DNA of 64,000 nucleotides from an uncultured Acidobacteriota bacterium (lineage in GTDB: Bacteria > Acidobacteriota > Terriglobia > Terriglobales > Acidobacteriaceae). Shown here piece after piece: positions 30,327 through 39,442 of the stretch. The translations under genes were made by a program, and so were the position numbers. The stretch is taken from assembly GCA_903873705.1 (NCBI GenBank), contig CAIQPK010000059.1:1-64000 (forward strand), written 5' to 3'. The notes beneath the pieces are model-generated. The model did no database searches and was not told the DNA's origin. It saw only the letters and a list, made by a program, of their open reading frames with translations. How positions within the stretch are numbered: position 1 is the first letter of the stretch; each line of letters starts with the position of its first letter.

Positions 30327-30782
30327 ATGCTGACCCCTGAAATTCGCGACCATCGCGGCTTCAAGCTTACCGGCCTGCGCCGCTTTCACGCCATCGACTC
30401 CGCCGCCGACACCATTCCGCCGCAGTGGGATGAGTTCAACGGACGCGCCGTCCCCGGCAGCATCGATGCCGCCGTCACCTACGGCGCAACGTGCCAGATG
30501 GACAAAGTCACACGCCAGTTCGAGTACCTCACCGGCGTCGAGATCGACAGCTTCGACAGCACTCCCGCCGACATGGGCCGCATGATCGTTCCACCGGCCA
30601 CGTACGCCGTCTTCACGGTCGAGACCGTGGACGATATCCCCAAACTCTGGCAGCAGATCATGATGAGCTGGATTCCCGAAACCGGCTACCTGCCCGCCGA
30701 CACACCCAACTTTGAGCGCTACGACGCGCGCTACAGCCAGAAGAAACGCGGCCCGCTTGAAGTGTGGCTGCCCATCGCCTGA
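30327..30782 (+). CDS. GyrI-like small-molecule-binding (effector-binding) domain protein
   Basis: A 151-residue stand-alone effector-binding domain of the GyrI/AraC-effector type, without a DNA-binding part. Visible features are the N-terminal strand with FKLTGLRRFHAID, a central TYGATCQMDK segment, and the C-terminal FERYDARYSQKKRGPLEVWLPI, which is the usual end of the fold. The start ATG 30327 follows AAAGGA, 11 nt after rimO. Relatives bind drugs or metabolites; SbmC/GyrI in E. coli inhibits gyrase. The adjacent gene is the gyrase inhibitor yacG. Confidence 0.85.
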   Translation: MLTPEIRDHRGFKLTGLRRFHAIDSAADTIPPQWDEFNGRAVPGSIDAAVTYGATCQMDKVTRQFEYLTGVEIDSFDSTPADMGRMIVPPATYAVFTVETVDDIPKLWQQIMMSWIPETGYLPADTPNFERYDARYSQKKRGPLEVWLPIA

Positions 30783-30791
30783 GGAGCTCCC

Positions 30792-31016
30792 ATGGCCAAA
30801 GCACTGCACTGCCCTATCTGCAAAAAGCTGGTCCCGGTGGATTCACCGGATGTGCCGTTCTGCTCTGACCGCTGTCGCGTGATCGACCTCGGCAAGTGGG
30901 CCTCCGGCGACTACAAGATCAGCTCGCCGATACTCGATCCCGACCTGCTGGAAGACCTGGAGCACGCTGAGCAGCAACGGCATCCGGTGGATGAAGGCAA
31001 GTTCTGGAAGAACTAG
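30792..31016 (+). CDS. yacG: DNA gyrase inhibitor YacG (zinc-finger protein)
   Basis: A 74-residue zinc protein. The four ligands are in CPICKKLVPVDSPDVPFCSDRCRVIDLGKW written as CPxC...CxxxC, followed by the conserved LGKWASGDYKI segment. E. coli YacG binds GyrB and blocks its DNA binding; the same role is likely here. The gene lies 9 nt after the GyrI-like gene and 17 nt before pgpA. The start ATG 30792 follows GAGGAG. Confidence 0.92.
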   Translation: MAKALHCPICKKLVPVDSPDVPFCSDRCRVIDLGKWASGDYKISSPILDPDLLEDLEHAEQQRHPVDEGKFWKN

Positions 31017-31033
31017 ACCGTACACTCACATCG

Positions 31034-31519
31034 ATGCCAAACAAGAATTCAAAGACACGCTGGGCATGGGCGCTGGCAACGTGGTTCGGCGCTGGACTGC
31101 TGAAGCCGGGCCCCGGCACGTACGGCTCCGCGGCCGCACTGGTGCTGTGGTACGCGGCGGCACACCTGCTGCACCCCAGCGCGGTAACACTGGCGGTGGG
31201 CACCACGCTGGCAGCACTTGCGGTTACGCTCATCGGCATCCCCGCGTCCACCATCGTGGCGCGCGAGGCCGGCCGCGAGGACCCCGGCTTCGTTGTCATA
31301 GACGAAGTAGCCGGCCAACTCATCGCGCTGATCGCCGTTGCGCCCGATCCGCTGCACGCCATCGCGTCGCTGGTCCTCTTTCGCCTCTTCGATATCTGGA
31401 AGCCGTGGCCGGTGCGCAAGTTGGAAGACCTGCCCGAAGGCACGGGCATCATGCTGGACGACGTCGCTGCAGGCGTGCTGGCGCTCATTTGCGCTCAGCT
31501 TCTGCGCATCTGGGTATAA
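31034..31519 (+). CDS. pgpA: phosphatidylglycerophosphatase A
   Basis: PgpA removes phosphate from phosphatidylglycerol phosphate to make phosphatidylglycerol. The product is 161 residues with three or four membrane segments. Family motifs GLLKPGPGTYGS near residue 21, the catalytic DEVAGQLIAL near residue 94, and FRLFDIWKPWPV near residue 116 are intact. A TACACT hexamer (31021-31026) lies 7 nt before the ATG with no ribosome binding site, so a leaderless start is likely despite the short distance to yacG. plsY and gpsA, also phospholipid genes, lie 5 kb downstream. Confidence 0.93.
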   Translation: MPNKNSKTRWAWALATWFGAGLLKPGPGTYGSAAALVLWYAAAHLLHPSAVTLAVGTTLAALAVTLIGIPASTIVAREAGREDPGFVVIDEVAGQLIALIAVAPDPLHAIASLVLFRLFDIWKPWPVRKLEDLPEGTGIMLDDVAAGVLALICAQLLRIWV

Positions 31520-31561
31520 CGGATTTGCGCTGGGCCGCCGTGCGCGGCTAGAGTGAACGCA

Positions 31562-32605
31562 ATGTCGCTGCTCGATTTACTTTCGCCCGATCCCCACGCA
31601 CCGCACCTGTCGGCGCTCACTCCCGGTGCTGCCCTGCCCGGCGGGCGGCTCGACGTCTCCGGCAGCGAGCTTGGGCCACGCGGCGATGCCATGCCCACTG
31701 CGTTCATTGGTGGCATTGCGGCCACGGTAGCCCTTAGCCGCGCCTCGCAGGCGGTGGTCATCGTACCTGAAGGCGCCATCGCCTCTGACCTGCACCTGAT
31801 CTACGGCAGCGCGCGCAGCAACGGCCTGCCGGTGCGCGTGGCGGTGCCGCTCATGGAGTCCGCGCACCCCGTCGGCAACCCCGCCGTCGACGCCGACGGC
31901 AACATCTTCGTCATGTTCTCCGGCCCGCGCGGCGAGAAGGTCGATGTGTCCATCTTCCGCATCGACGTCGACTTCCAGGTGCGCCCCTTCGTGCGCGACC
32001 TGATGAACATCTCCGGCCTCGCCTTCGACGCCGATGGCCTGATGTACGCCAGCTCGCGCGCCGAAGGCACCGTTTACCGCATTACGCCGGATGGAGAAAT
32101 CAGCACGTTCGCGGAAGGCATGGGCATAGCCACCGGCCTCGCATTCGACCGCGACGGCAACCTCTTCGTAGGCGATCGCACCGGTACGATCTTCAAGATT
32201 GCTCAGGATGGCGAAATCTTCGTCTTCGCCACGCTGGAGCCATCGGTGGCCGCTTACCATCTCGCGTTCAAGTCCGACGGCACGCTACTGGTGGCGGCGC
32301 CCACGACCTCGTCGTATGAAGTGATCCACGCCATCGACCCGAAGGGTGACACCAGCGTTTACTATCGCGGCCTGGGCCGTCCGCAGGGCATCGCCGTGGA
32401 CGGCGACGACAACGTCTACGTGGCGGCCTCGCTCACCGGACGGCGCGGCATCGTGCGCATCGACAACGCGCGCAACGCCGAGCTGGTATTGGCCGGAAAC
32501 GACCTCGTCGGTCTCGCCTTCCTGGACGATGGCCTGGCCGCGCTCACCACGCGCAACGGCCTCTTCCACGTGGAGATGGGCGTTACCGGCCGCAAGCTTT
32601 TTTAG
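31562..32605 (+). CDS. NHL/SMP-30-like beta-propeller protein with N-terminal IPT-like segment
   Basis: A 347-residue protein. Residues ~17-75 look like an IPT/TIG Ig-like strand set (PGGRLDVSGSELGPRG...). From about residue 95, five or six repeats of the form NPAVDADGNIFV, GLAFDADGLMYAS, GLAFDRDGNLFVG and GIAVDGDDNVYVA form a beta-propeller of the NHL/gluconolactonase class. No signal peptide is evident. Such propellers bind ligands or hydrolyse lactones; catalytic metal ligands of gluconolactonase are not obvious. The TAGAGT hexamer (31549-31554) is 7 nt before the ATG, arguing for a leaderless start at 31562. Confidence 0.8.
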   Translation: MSLLDLLSPDPHAPHLSALTPGAALPGGRLDVSGSELGPRGDAMPTAFIGGIAATVALSRASQAVVIVPEGAIASDLHLIYGSARSNGLPVRVAVPLMESAHPVGNPAVDADGNIFVMFSGPRGEKVDVSIFRIDVDFQVRPFVRDLMNISGLAFDADGLMYASSRAEGTVYRITPDGEISTFAEGMGIATGLAFDRDGNLFVGDRTGTIFKIAQDGEIFVFATLEPSVAAYHLAFKSDGTLLVAAPTTSSYEVIHAIDPKGDTSVYYRGLGRPQGIAVDGDDNVYVAASLTGRRGIVRIDNARNAELVLAGNDLVGLAFLDDGLAALTTRNGLFHVEMGVTGRKLF

Positions 32606-32642
32606 GCCCGCCCACCGTAACGCTCGTGCTAGTCTGCAACCC

Positions 32643-34694
32643 ATGCGACACGTGCGACTGCTGCTGATTCTCGTGGGCCTGGTGTGTCCGCTGATGCCGG
32701 CGCAGACCATCCAGCTGGGCAACTCGCTGGCGGTGCTTTCCGGTCCATGGAAGTTTACCCCGGGCGATTCGCCGCTGGTGAACGGCCAGCTGGCATGGGC
32801 GCAGCCCACGTTTGACGATGCCGCGTGGACCAGCATGGACCTGCGAGCGGTTCCGGGGGAAATCGATGCGGCCTACGGCAGCCCCGGTTACATCACCGGG
32901 TGGAGCGCCCGGGGCTTTCCCAACCTTGCCGGCTATGCCTGGTACCGGCTGCGGATCCACGTGGCCCCGAACTCCCCGCAGCTGTGGATCAAGATGCCCG
33001 ACCACACCGACGACTCCTACCAACTCTTTGCCAACGGGCAATACGTCGGCGAGTTCGGGCACTTTACGGCGACGGGTGTCGATAACTACCGCTCGCGCGT
33101 GAGAACCTTCCCGCTCCCTGCTCCCGATGCGCAAGGCGATATGGAGCTGGCGGTGCGCTTCTACATGGAGCCCTTCGTGCTGGCCGGCGGCACCACGGGC
33201 GATAGCGGCGGCATGCACCAGGCGCCGGTCGTAGGTTTGAGCGACCAGATCGAAGCCCTCCGCACGCAAGCCGTCACCGGGCGAATCATGAGCCTGATGG
33301 TGAGCCTGTTCGTTTCCTTCATGCTGCTGATCGCTGCCGTCGGCGCCTTCTGGATATGGCTCCTGGACCGCCCGCACACCACCTACTTATGGCTGACGCT
33401 GGGCCTCGCGCTTTCGGCCGTGTCTGCGCCGCTGCTGGCGTACGCGTTGTTCAGCTACACGTTTACGCAGGACGTGTTGAACGCCACGAAAAACCTGAGC
33501 GACGTTGCGCTGCTCTGCTGGATCATGTTCTGGAGCAGATGGTTTTACCTGCCGAAGCAGCGCTGGCTGTACACCCTTACGATCGCGTTGACCGTATTGG
33601 TGCTGTTCGCGATGGTGTTCAGCGTCGCCGGCGTAACCACCAATCAGACCGTCATTGTTAACGCCATGCGGGTGAGAGCGGCAGCGAACCTTGCTCTCGG
33701 AGTGATGCTGCTCGTGGCTTTGTGGCAAGGAGCGCGGCGCGACCGGGCAGCCGCCCTGACGGCCCTGGTACCCATCCTCCTGCTGCTGATCAGCCTCTTC
33801 AGCATCGAGCTGCTGAACTGGTTCCACATCCGCACCTCGGCGTTTCCGTTCGGCGTTCAGGTCTCGGTGCAGGACGTCGCCTTCGTTCTGCTGCTGCTGG
33901 TCATTGGCGCCCTGGTGGCGCGGCGATTCGTCAACTCGCAGGTAGCGCAGCGGCTGGAGCGGCAATCCATCGACCAGGATCTGGAGCAGGCCAGCGAGCT
34001 GCAGCAGCGCGTGCTGATCCCCGAGCCCATCACCTCCGCGCTCTTCACCGTGGAGAACGCCTACTATCCCGCACGCACTGTCGGCGGCGATTTCTTCCAG
34101 GTGATTGCGCACCCTGACGGCTCGCTGCTGGTGGTCGTCGGCGACGTATCCGGCAAGGGCATGGCCGCCGCCATGCTGGTGGCCGTCCTGGTGGGCGCGG
34201 TGCGCACCCGCGCCGATGAGACCTTCGACCCCGCCGCCATACTGCACACCCTCAACGGCCGCTTGCTGGGCCGCGCCGGCGACCACTTCGCCACCTGCGT
34301 GGTCGCGCACATCCGGCCCGGCGGCATCATGCGCGTGGCCAACGCCGGGCACCTGCCGCCGTATCGCAACGGCGTGGCGATGGAGTTGCCGGGGTCGCTG
34401 CCGCTGGGCATTATTCCGGAGACGCACTATGACGTCTTCACGGTTCAGCTGGCGGCGGCCGATCAACTCACGTTCCTGACCGACGGCGTGCCTGAAGCGC
34501 GCAATGCCACAGGCGAGTTGCTTGGCTTTGAACGCCTCGCGGCGATGGCCTCGCAGACGCCCGAGTCCATTGCCGCAGCAGCCATGGCGCATGGGCAGGA
34601 CGACGACATGACCATCGTCAGCGTTCGCCTGCGCTCCGAAATGCCGGCGTACCAGCAAAGCAGGATCGACCCGCTCGCCGCTCCCTCCCACTAA
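32643..34694 (+). CDS. membrane serine phosphatase: sensor with SpoIIE/PP2C output domain
   Basis: A 683-residue protein. It has a signal peptide (residues 1-20), an extracytoplasmic jelly-roll-like domain (about 25-210, with GPWKF, WYRLRIHV and LFANGQYVGEF), seven membrane helices (about 225-445), a short coiled linker (QSIDQDLEQASELQQRVL) and a C-terminal SpoIIE-type PP2C phosphatase. Phosphatase motifs present are RTVGGDFFQV, VGDVSGKGMAAAM, FLTDGVPEARN and DDDMTIVSVR, giving all metal-binding aspartates. This is the 7TMR-DISM-type architecture. It probably dephosphorylates an anti-sigma-factor antagonist; no such partner gene is adjacent. TAGTCT (32630-32635) is 7 nt before the ATG. Confidence 0.9.
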   Translation: MRHVRLLLILVGLVCPLMPAQTIQLGNSLAVLSGPWKFTPGDSPLVNGQLAWAQPTFDDAAWTSMDLRAVPGEIDAAYGSPGYITGWSARGFPNLAGYAWYRLRIHVAPNSPQLWIKMPDHTDDSYQLFANGQYVGEFGHFTATGVDNYRSRVRTFPLPAPDAQGDMELAVRFYMEPFVLAGGTTGDSGGMHQAPVVGLSDQIEALRTQAVTGRIMSLMVSLFVSFMLLIAAVGAFWIWLLDRPHTTYLWLTLGLALSAVSAPLLAYALFSYTFTQDVLNATKNLSDVALLCWIMFWSRWFYLPKQRWLYTLTIALTVLVLFAMVFSVAGVTTNQTVIVNAMRVRAAANLALGVMLLVALWQGARRDRAAALTALVPILLLLISLFSIELLNWFHIRTSAFPFGVQVSVQDVAFVLLLLVIGALVARRFVNSQVAQRLERQSIDQDLEQASELQQRVLIPEPITSALFTVENAYYPARTVGGDFFQVIAHPDGSLLVVVGDVSGKGMAAAMLVAVLVGAVRTRADETFDPAAILHTLNGRLLGRAGDHFATCVVAHIRPGGIMRVANAGHLPPYRNGVAMELPGSLPLGIIPETHYDVFTVQLAAADQLTFLTDGVPEARNATGELLGFERLAAMASQTPESIAAAAMAHGQDDDMTIVSVRLRSEMPAYQQSRIDPLAAPSH

Positions 34695-34764
34695 GGAACT
34701 TTGCCACGTTTTAGTGCGAATGGCTGCGCAATTCCGGGCGCTGCGCGATAGCATCGAACACAAT

Positions 34765-36036
34765 ATGATCGCCGAAATCATCGCCGTGGGTTCCGAGATG
34801 CTGACGCCGCATCGTCAGGACACCAACTCCCTCTACCTCACCGCCGGCCTCAACCGCCTCGGCGTTTCCGTCGCCTTCAAAACCATCGTCGGCGACAACT
34901 TTGAGCATCTCGTCTCCGCCGCCGGCATCGCCATCCGTCGCGCGGACATCGTCGTGTTCTCGGGCGGCCTGGGGCCCACCGAAGACGACCTCACCCGCGA
35001 GGCAGCCGCGCGCGCGCTCGGCATCGGCGCACACCGCGACGACGCCGTGCTCGAAGGCCTCCGCCAGCGCTTCGCGGCGCGCAAGATTCCGATGCCCGCC
35101 AACAACCAGAAGCAGGCCGATGTGCTGGATGGCGCCATTCTGCTGGAGAACAAGAACGGCAGCGCCCCCGGACAGTGGCTCGATACCGTCGTCGCCGGCC
35201 CGCAGGGGCAGCCGCATCGCAAGATCGTCATCCTGCTCCCCGGCCCTCCCGGCGAGCTGAAACTGATGTTCGACAGCGAGTGCCGTCCGAGGCTTTCCGC
35301 CGTGCTGCCGGCGCGCCACATCGCGACGCGCATGCTGCGCATGGCGCTCATCCCGGAGAGCTCCGTAGACGCGCGAACCGCACCCATCTATCAAAAATTC
35401 ACCGATGTCGAGACGACTATCCTCGCCGGCAAGGGCGAGATACAGCTCCATTTTTCCGCCGCCAAACCCACGCTTGCCGAGGCCCGCGCGAGGGTGGACG
35501 AGCTCGCAGAGTTGATCGAAGCTGAGATGGGCGAAGACATCTTCTCCAACGATGGCTCGACGCTGGAAGAGGTCGTCCAGCTGATGCTGGGGCTGCGCGA
35601 CATGACCCTGAGCGTTGCTGAAAGCTGCACGGGCGGGCTGCTCTCCGAACGGCTCACCGCGGTGCCCAACATCTCGCGCAATTTCGTCGGCGGCGCCATC
35701 GTCTACTCCGACGCCCTGAAGATGAAATTCGCCCGCGTACCGGCGGAAGTGCTCGACCAGTACGGCGCCATCAGCGCGGAGGTCGCCCGCGCGCTCGCTG
35801 AAGGCATTCGCGCGGAAACAGGAAGCTCCCTCGGCATCGGCATTACGGGCCTTGCCGGACCCGCCGTGCCGACCACCGGCCCGGATGCCGGTAAGCCCGT
35901 CGGTCTGGTATACATCGGCCTTTCCGACGGGGAGGACACGCAGGTCAAACAGCTGCAACTGCCCGGGGACCGCGGACGCATCCGTCTGTGGGCCTCCATG
36001 CATGCGCTCGAAATGCTGCGCCGTTACCTGCAATAA
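34765..36036 (+). CDS. cinA: CinA-like protein (nicotinamide-nucleotide amidase)
   Basis: A 423-residue protein with an N-terminal MoCF-like domain (IIAVGSEML at the start, FSGGLGPTEDDLT near residue 73) and a C-terminal CinA domain (AESCTGGLLSERLTAVPN..., VGGAIVYSDALK). The C-terminal domain deamidates nicotinamide mononucleotide; the N-terminal part has ADP-ribose pyrophosphatase activity in relatives. The start is ATG 34765, with an in-frame GTG-like extension upstream judged less likely because similarity begins at IAEIIAVG. It ends 50 nt before plsY. Confidence 0.93.
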   Translation: MIAEIIAVGSEMLTPHRQDTNSLYLTAGLNRLGVSVAFKTIVGDNFEHLVSAAGIAIRRADIVVFSGGLGPTEDDLTREAAARALGIGAHRDDAVLEGLRQRFAARKIPMPANNQKQADVLDGAILLENKNGSAPGQWLDTVVAGPQGQPHRKIVILLPGPPGELKLMFDSECRPRLSAVLPARHIATRMLRMALIPESSVDARTAPIYQKFTDVETTILAGKGEIQLHFSAAKPTLAEARARVDELAELIEAEMGEDIFSNDGSTLEEVVQLMLGLRDMTLSVAESCTGGLLSERLTAVPNISRNFVGGAIVYSDALKMKFARVPAEVLDQYGAISAEVARALAEGIRAETGSSLGIGITGLAGPAVPTTGPDAGKPVGLVYIGLSDGEDTQVKQLQLPGDRGRIRLWASMHALEMLRRYLQ

Positions 36037-36086
36037 GCCGGAGTTTGACGTATCGGGCACTGCCGCTTGATACACTCATCCAGACG

Positions 36087-36722
36087 ATGAACCCCTGGCT
36101 CCTTTCCATCGCGATCGCTTATCTTCTGGGCTCGATTCCCTTCGGCTACCTCCTCGTGCGCTTTTTCCGCAAGGAAGACATTCGCGCTATGGGCAGCGGC
36201 AACATCGGCGCAACCAATGTCGCACGCTCGGGAGCCAAAGGTCTTGGCATCGCAACCCTGCTGCTGGACTGCCTCAAGGCATTCGCAGCCGTCGAGGTCG
36301 CCAAACACCTCATCGCTCCCGGAAACATGGACGTGGCTGCAGCGGCGGCTGTCGCTGCCATCGTGGGGCACATTTTTCCGGTGTGGCTCGGCTTCAAAGG
36401 CGGCAAAGGCATAGCCAGTGCGCTCGGCGTCTTTCTCGCGCTCTCATGGCCCACGGCTCTGTGTGCGCTGGGCGTTTTTCTACTGCTCACCCTGACCACG
36501 AAGTACGTGTCGGTCGGCTCCCTGCTGGGCGCAGCGACGCTCCCCCTCTTCATGTTCTATTGGCAGCCTTATCGCTCGCTCATCTTTTCCGGCGGAACGA
36601 TTTTCATCTCGCTGCTCTGCATCGCCAAGCACTGGCCCAACATCGTGCGCCTGATAAACGGCACCGAAAGCAAGTTCGGATCGAAGAAGAAGCCGCTGGA
36701 AGCGGAAGGGGACCACGCATGA
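36087..36722 (+). CDS. plsY: acyl-phosphate glycerol-3-phosphate acyltransferase
   Basis: PlsY transfers an acyl group from acyl phosphate to glycerol-3-phosphate, the first committed step of phospholipid synthesis. The product is 211 residues with five membrane helices. The three family motifs are present: GSIPFGYLL with MGSGNIGATNVAR (residues ~35-48), FPVWLGFKGGKGIA, and the later SVGSLLGA segment. The stop overlaps gpsA (ATGA), coupling the acceptor-forming and acceptor-using enzymes. A short-leader -10 candidate TACACT is at 36071-36076. Confidence 0.95.
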   Translation: MNPWLLSIAIAYLLGSIPFGYLLVRFFRKEDIRAMGSGNIGATNVARSGAKGLGIATLLLDCLKAFAAVEVAKHLIAPGNMDVAAAAAVAAIVGHIFPVWLGFKGGKGIASALGVFLALSWPTALCALGVFLLLTLTTKYVSVGSLLGAATLPLFMFYWQPYRSLIFSGGTIFISLLCIAKHWPNIVRLINGTESKFGSKKKPLEAEGDHA

Positions 36723-37711
36723 GCCGCATCGCCGTCATCGGAGCAGGAGCGTGGGGAACGGCGCTGGCCATTTCGCTGGCACGGCGCGGCGGTCATCAGC
36801 TGAGCCTCTGGGCGCACTCGCCCGCCCACGCTGAGGAACTGAACGACACCGGCGAAAATCTCCGCTACCTGCCCCGCTTCCCCCTGCCGCCCGACATCCT
36901 CATCACACCCGACCTGCTGCGCGCCACCGAAGGCGCCGAGATCGTGCTCACCGTCACGCCCTCGCAAAGCCTGCGCGACATCATGGTGCAGCTTGCCCCG
37001 CACCTCACGCCCGACCAGGTCATTCTCTCCGCCAGCAAGGGCATCGAGGACTCCAGCTTCCTCCGCATGTCAGAGGTCGTAGCCGAGCACGTGAGCAACC
37101 CCTTCGGCACGCTCGGCGGCCCGTCCTTCGCGCAGGAAGTGGCAGCGGCCATGCCCACAGCGATCACCATCGCCACCGGCAGCGAAGACCTGGGACGAGC
37201 CATGCAGGACGCCTTCACCTCGCCGTCGCTGCGCGTCTATCGCAACGATGACGTGGTAGGAACGGAGCTCGGCGGCGCACTGAAGAACGTCATCGCGCTG
37301 GCCGCCGGCGTCGTCACGGGCCTCGACCTCGGCAACAACTCCGCCGCCGCGCTGATCACCCGCGGCATGGCCGAGATGACGCGCCTCGCCATCGCTTCCG
37401 GCGGACGCGCCGAAACCCTCTCCGGGCTCTCCGGCATCGGCGACCTGGTGCTCACGTGCACCGGCGGCCTTTCGCGCAACCGCGCCGTCGGCATCGAGCT
37501 GGGCAAGGGACGCAAGCTGCCGGAAATTCTCGCCGGCCTGAACGGCAAGGTGGCCGAAGGCGTCCGCACCACCACCGCCGCGCTCGGCCTCGCCGCACGC
37601 CATAACGTCGAGATGCCCATTACCGAGCAGATGGCCGCCATCCTGCACCAGGACAAGGCACCCAGGGACGCCATCCGCGATCTGATGACCCGCCCCGGCC
37701 GCACCGAGTAG
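36719..37711 (+). CDS. gpsA: glycerol-3-phosphate dehydrogenase (NAD(P)+)
   Basis: GpsA makes sn-glycerol-3-phosphate from dihydroxyacetone phosphate, the substrate of PlsY. The product is 330 residues. It shows the Rossmann motif IAVIGAGAWGTALA, the SKGIEDSSFLRMSEV stretch, the catalytic-lysine region TELGGALKNVIALAAGV and GDLVLTCTGGLSRNRAVG. It begins at ATG 36719, inside the plsY stop. A 173-bp spacer follows before the cytochrome gene; it holds a direct repeat of GCGCTCCGG but no clear terminator. Confidence 0.96.
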   Translation: MSRIAVIGAGAWGTALAISLARRGGHQLSLWAHSPAHAEELNDTGENLRYLPRFPLPPDILITPDLLRATEGAEIVLTVTPSQSLRDIMVQLAPHLTPDQVILSASKGIEDSSFLRMSEVVAEHVSNPFGTLGGPSFAQEVAAAMPTAITIATGSEDLGRAMQDAFTSPSLRVYRNDDVVGTELGGALKNVIALAAGVVTGLDLGNNSAAALITRGMAEMTRLAIASGGRAETLSGLSGIGDLVLTCTGGLSRNRAVGIELGKGRKLPEILAGLNGKVAEGVRTTTAALGLAARHNVEMPITEQMAAILHQDKAPRDAIRDLMTRPGRTE

Positions 37712-37884
37712 CACCCACCGCCAACCTCAAAAATAATTGCTCCACCCTGCAACTCACCTGCGGAATCCTCGTCCCATTCATCCAGAGCGCTCCGGAAACT
37801 CATCCGGGTCAGCGCTCCGGTGAGTGGCTTCGCCTCGCCCGGCCCCGTTTCCAGAAAAGCTGATTCGAAATAAACGAGGTCTCT

Positions 37885-39393
37885 ATGCAGATCAAGGAAT
37901 TCGTTGCGCCTCTTTTCGTCTGTTCACTGCTGTTGGCCGCAGGATGCAGCACAGGAGGCGGTGCCGCCGCCGTCTCCACTACATCGACGTCCACAACGAC
38001 AACGATGACCACCACCACGACCGCCGCGACCACCATCGCCAATCTGCAGCCCTACGCGGACACCACGGGTACGGTCGCCACCTACACCGGCGCCGGAGTC
38101 ATCGACCTGAACAACCATTTCTTCCTGCCCCTCGGCACCAACGGACGCACCTGCGCCAGCTGCCACCAGTTGAATCAAGGCATGTCCATCAGCGCTGCAG
38201 CCACCCAGGCGTTGTTTACGAGCACTGCCGGAAGGGACCCGCTCTTCGCCGCGGTCGATGGCGCAAACTGTCCGACAGCAGCGGACGGTGACAGCGCCGC
38301 GCGCAGCCTGCTGCTCAGCAAAGGACTCATTCGCGTCGGCGTCACGCTGCCCTCCACAGCGGAGTTCAAGCTGACCGTCACGCACGATCCCTACGGCTGC
38401 GCCATCACCACCAGCGCCACCGGGCAGCAGACCGTATCCATCTACCGCCGTCCCCTGCCCAGCACCGGCCTGCCTTACGCCAGCGCCGTCATGTGGGATA
38501 CCCGCGAGACCGCACAACTCCTCACCATGGCGAGCACCTGCGCACAGAACCTGACCACCGATCTTACCCAGCAGATGATCGACGCCGTCTCCGGCCACGC
38601 GCAGGGCAACACCACACCTACCACCGCGCAGATCACCGAAACGCTCACCCTGATGCAAGGCTTCTACACGGCACAAGCGACTGACACTGCTGCTGGCTCG
38701 CTCTCCGCCAACGGCGCCACCGGCGGGCCCGCTAACTTCGCCGCGCTGCTCTACTATCCCGGCATCAACGATGCCTTTGGCGGCGACCCCACCGGCGCAC
38801 CCTTCAACCCGGCCGCCATGACGCTCTTCAATTCCTGGCGCAATAGCACCAACGCCGCACAAGCCAGCATCAACCGCGGCCAGGGCGTTTTCAACAACTC
38901 GCCCATGCAGATTACGAACGTTCGCGGCATCAACGACAACGCCGCACTCGGCAGCCCCGCCAACCTGCGCGGCACCTGCACCACCTGCCACGATGCGCCC
39001 AACGTCGGCAGCCACTCGCTGCCCTTGGTGATGGACACCGGCACCACCCGCATCGCCACCAGCGAAACCGACCCCGGCATCCTGGCCGGCACGGCGCGGC
39101 TGACCGCATCGGACCTGCCCGTCTACCAGATCACCGGCTGCAAGGACGCCACCGGCAAAGCCGTCACCTACACCACCACCGACCCCGGCAAGGGCCTCTT
39201 CACCGGCCTCTGCGCGGACATCAACCGCGTCAAGGTGCCCAGCCTGCGCGGCCTGGCCGCACGCGCGCCGTTCTTCCACAACGGCTCGGTCGACAACATG
39301 CCGCAGCTGGTGAACTTCTACAACGCCCGCTTCCAGATGAATCTCTCGCAGGCCCAACAGACCGACCTGGTCAACTTCCTGAATGCCCTGTAA
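37885..39393 (+). CDS. lipoprotein di-heme c-type cytochrome (cytochrome-c-peroxidase-like)
   Basis: A 502-residue exported lipoprotein. The lipobox LLAAGC places the lipidated Cys at 21. A striking Thr/Ser-rich spacer covers residues ~30-50. Two haem-binding motifs are visible: CASCH (Cys90-His94) and CTTCH (near residue 365). The C-terminal part (VPSLRGLAARAPFFHNGSV...) is the typical end of di-haem peroxidase/MauG-like proteins. Natural substrate is unknown; it may oxidise a small molecule or act as an electron carrier on the outer side of the membrane. Start ATG 37885 follows GAGG. Confidence 0.87.
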   Translation: MQIKEFVAPLFVCSLLLAAGCSTGGGAAAVSTTSTSTTTTMTTTTTAATTIANLQPYADTTGTVATYTGAGVIDLNNHFFLPLGTNGRTCASCHQLNQGMSISAAATQALFTSTAGRDPLFAAVDGANCPTAADGDSAARSLLLSKGLIRVGVTLPSTAEFKLTVTHDPYGCAITTSATGQQTVSIYRRPLPSTGLPYASAVMWDTRETAQLLTMASTCAQNLTTDLTQQMIDAVSGHAQGNTTPTTAQITETLTLMQGFYTAQATDTAAGSLSANGATGGPANFAALLYYPGINDAFGGDPTGAPFNPAAMTLFNSWRNSTNAAQASINRGQGVFNNSPMQITNVRGINDNAALGSPANLRGTCTTCHDAPNVGSHSLPLVMDTGTTRIATSETDPGILAGTARLTASDLPVYQITGCKDATGKAVTYTTTDPGKGLFTGLCADINRVKVPSLRGLAARAPFFHNGSVDNMPQLVNFYNARFQMNLSQAQQTDLVNFLNAL

Positions 39394-39442
39394 GAGCCAA
39401 CCCAGATGAGCGAAAAGGCCATCGGCGCTAAACTGGTAGGCG

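Noticed and set aside
37712-37884. Terminator in the gap between gpsA and the cytochrome gene
   Set aside because: The gap has a direct repeat GCGCTCCGG and a weak imperfect dyad, but no stem followed by a T-run.
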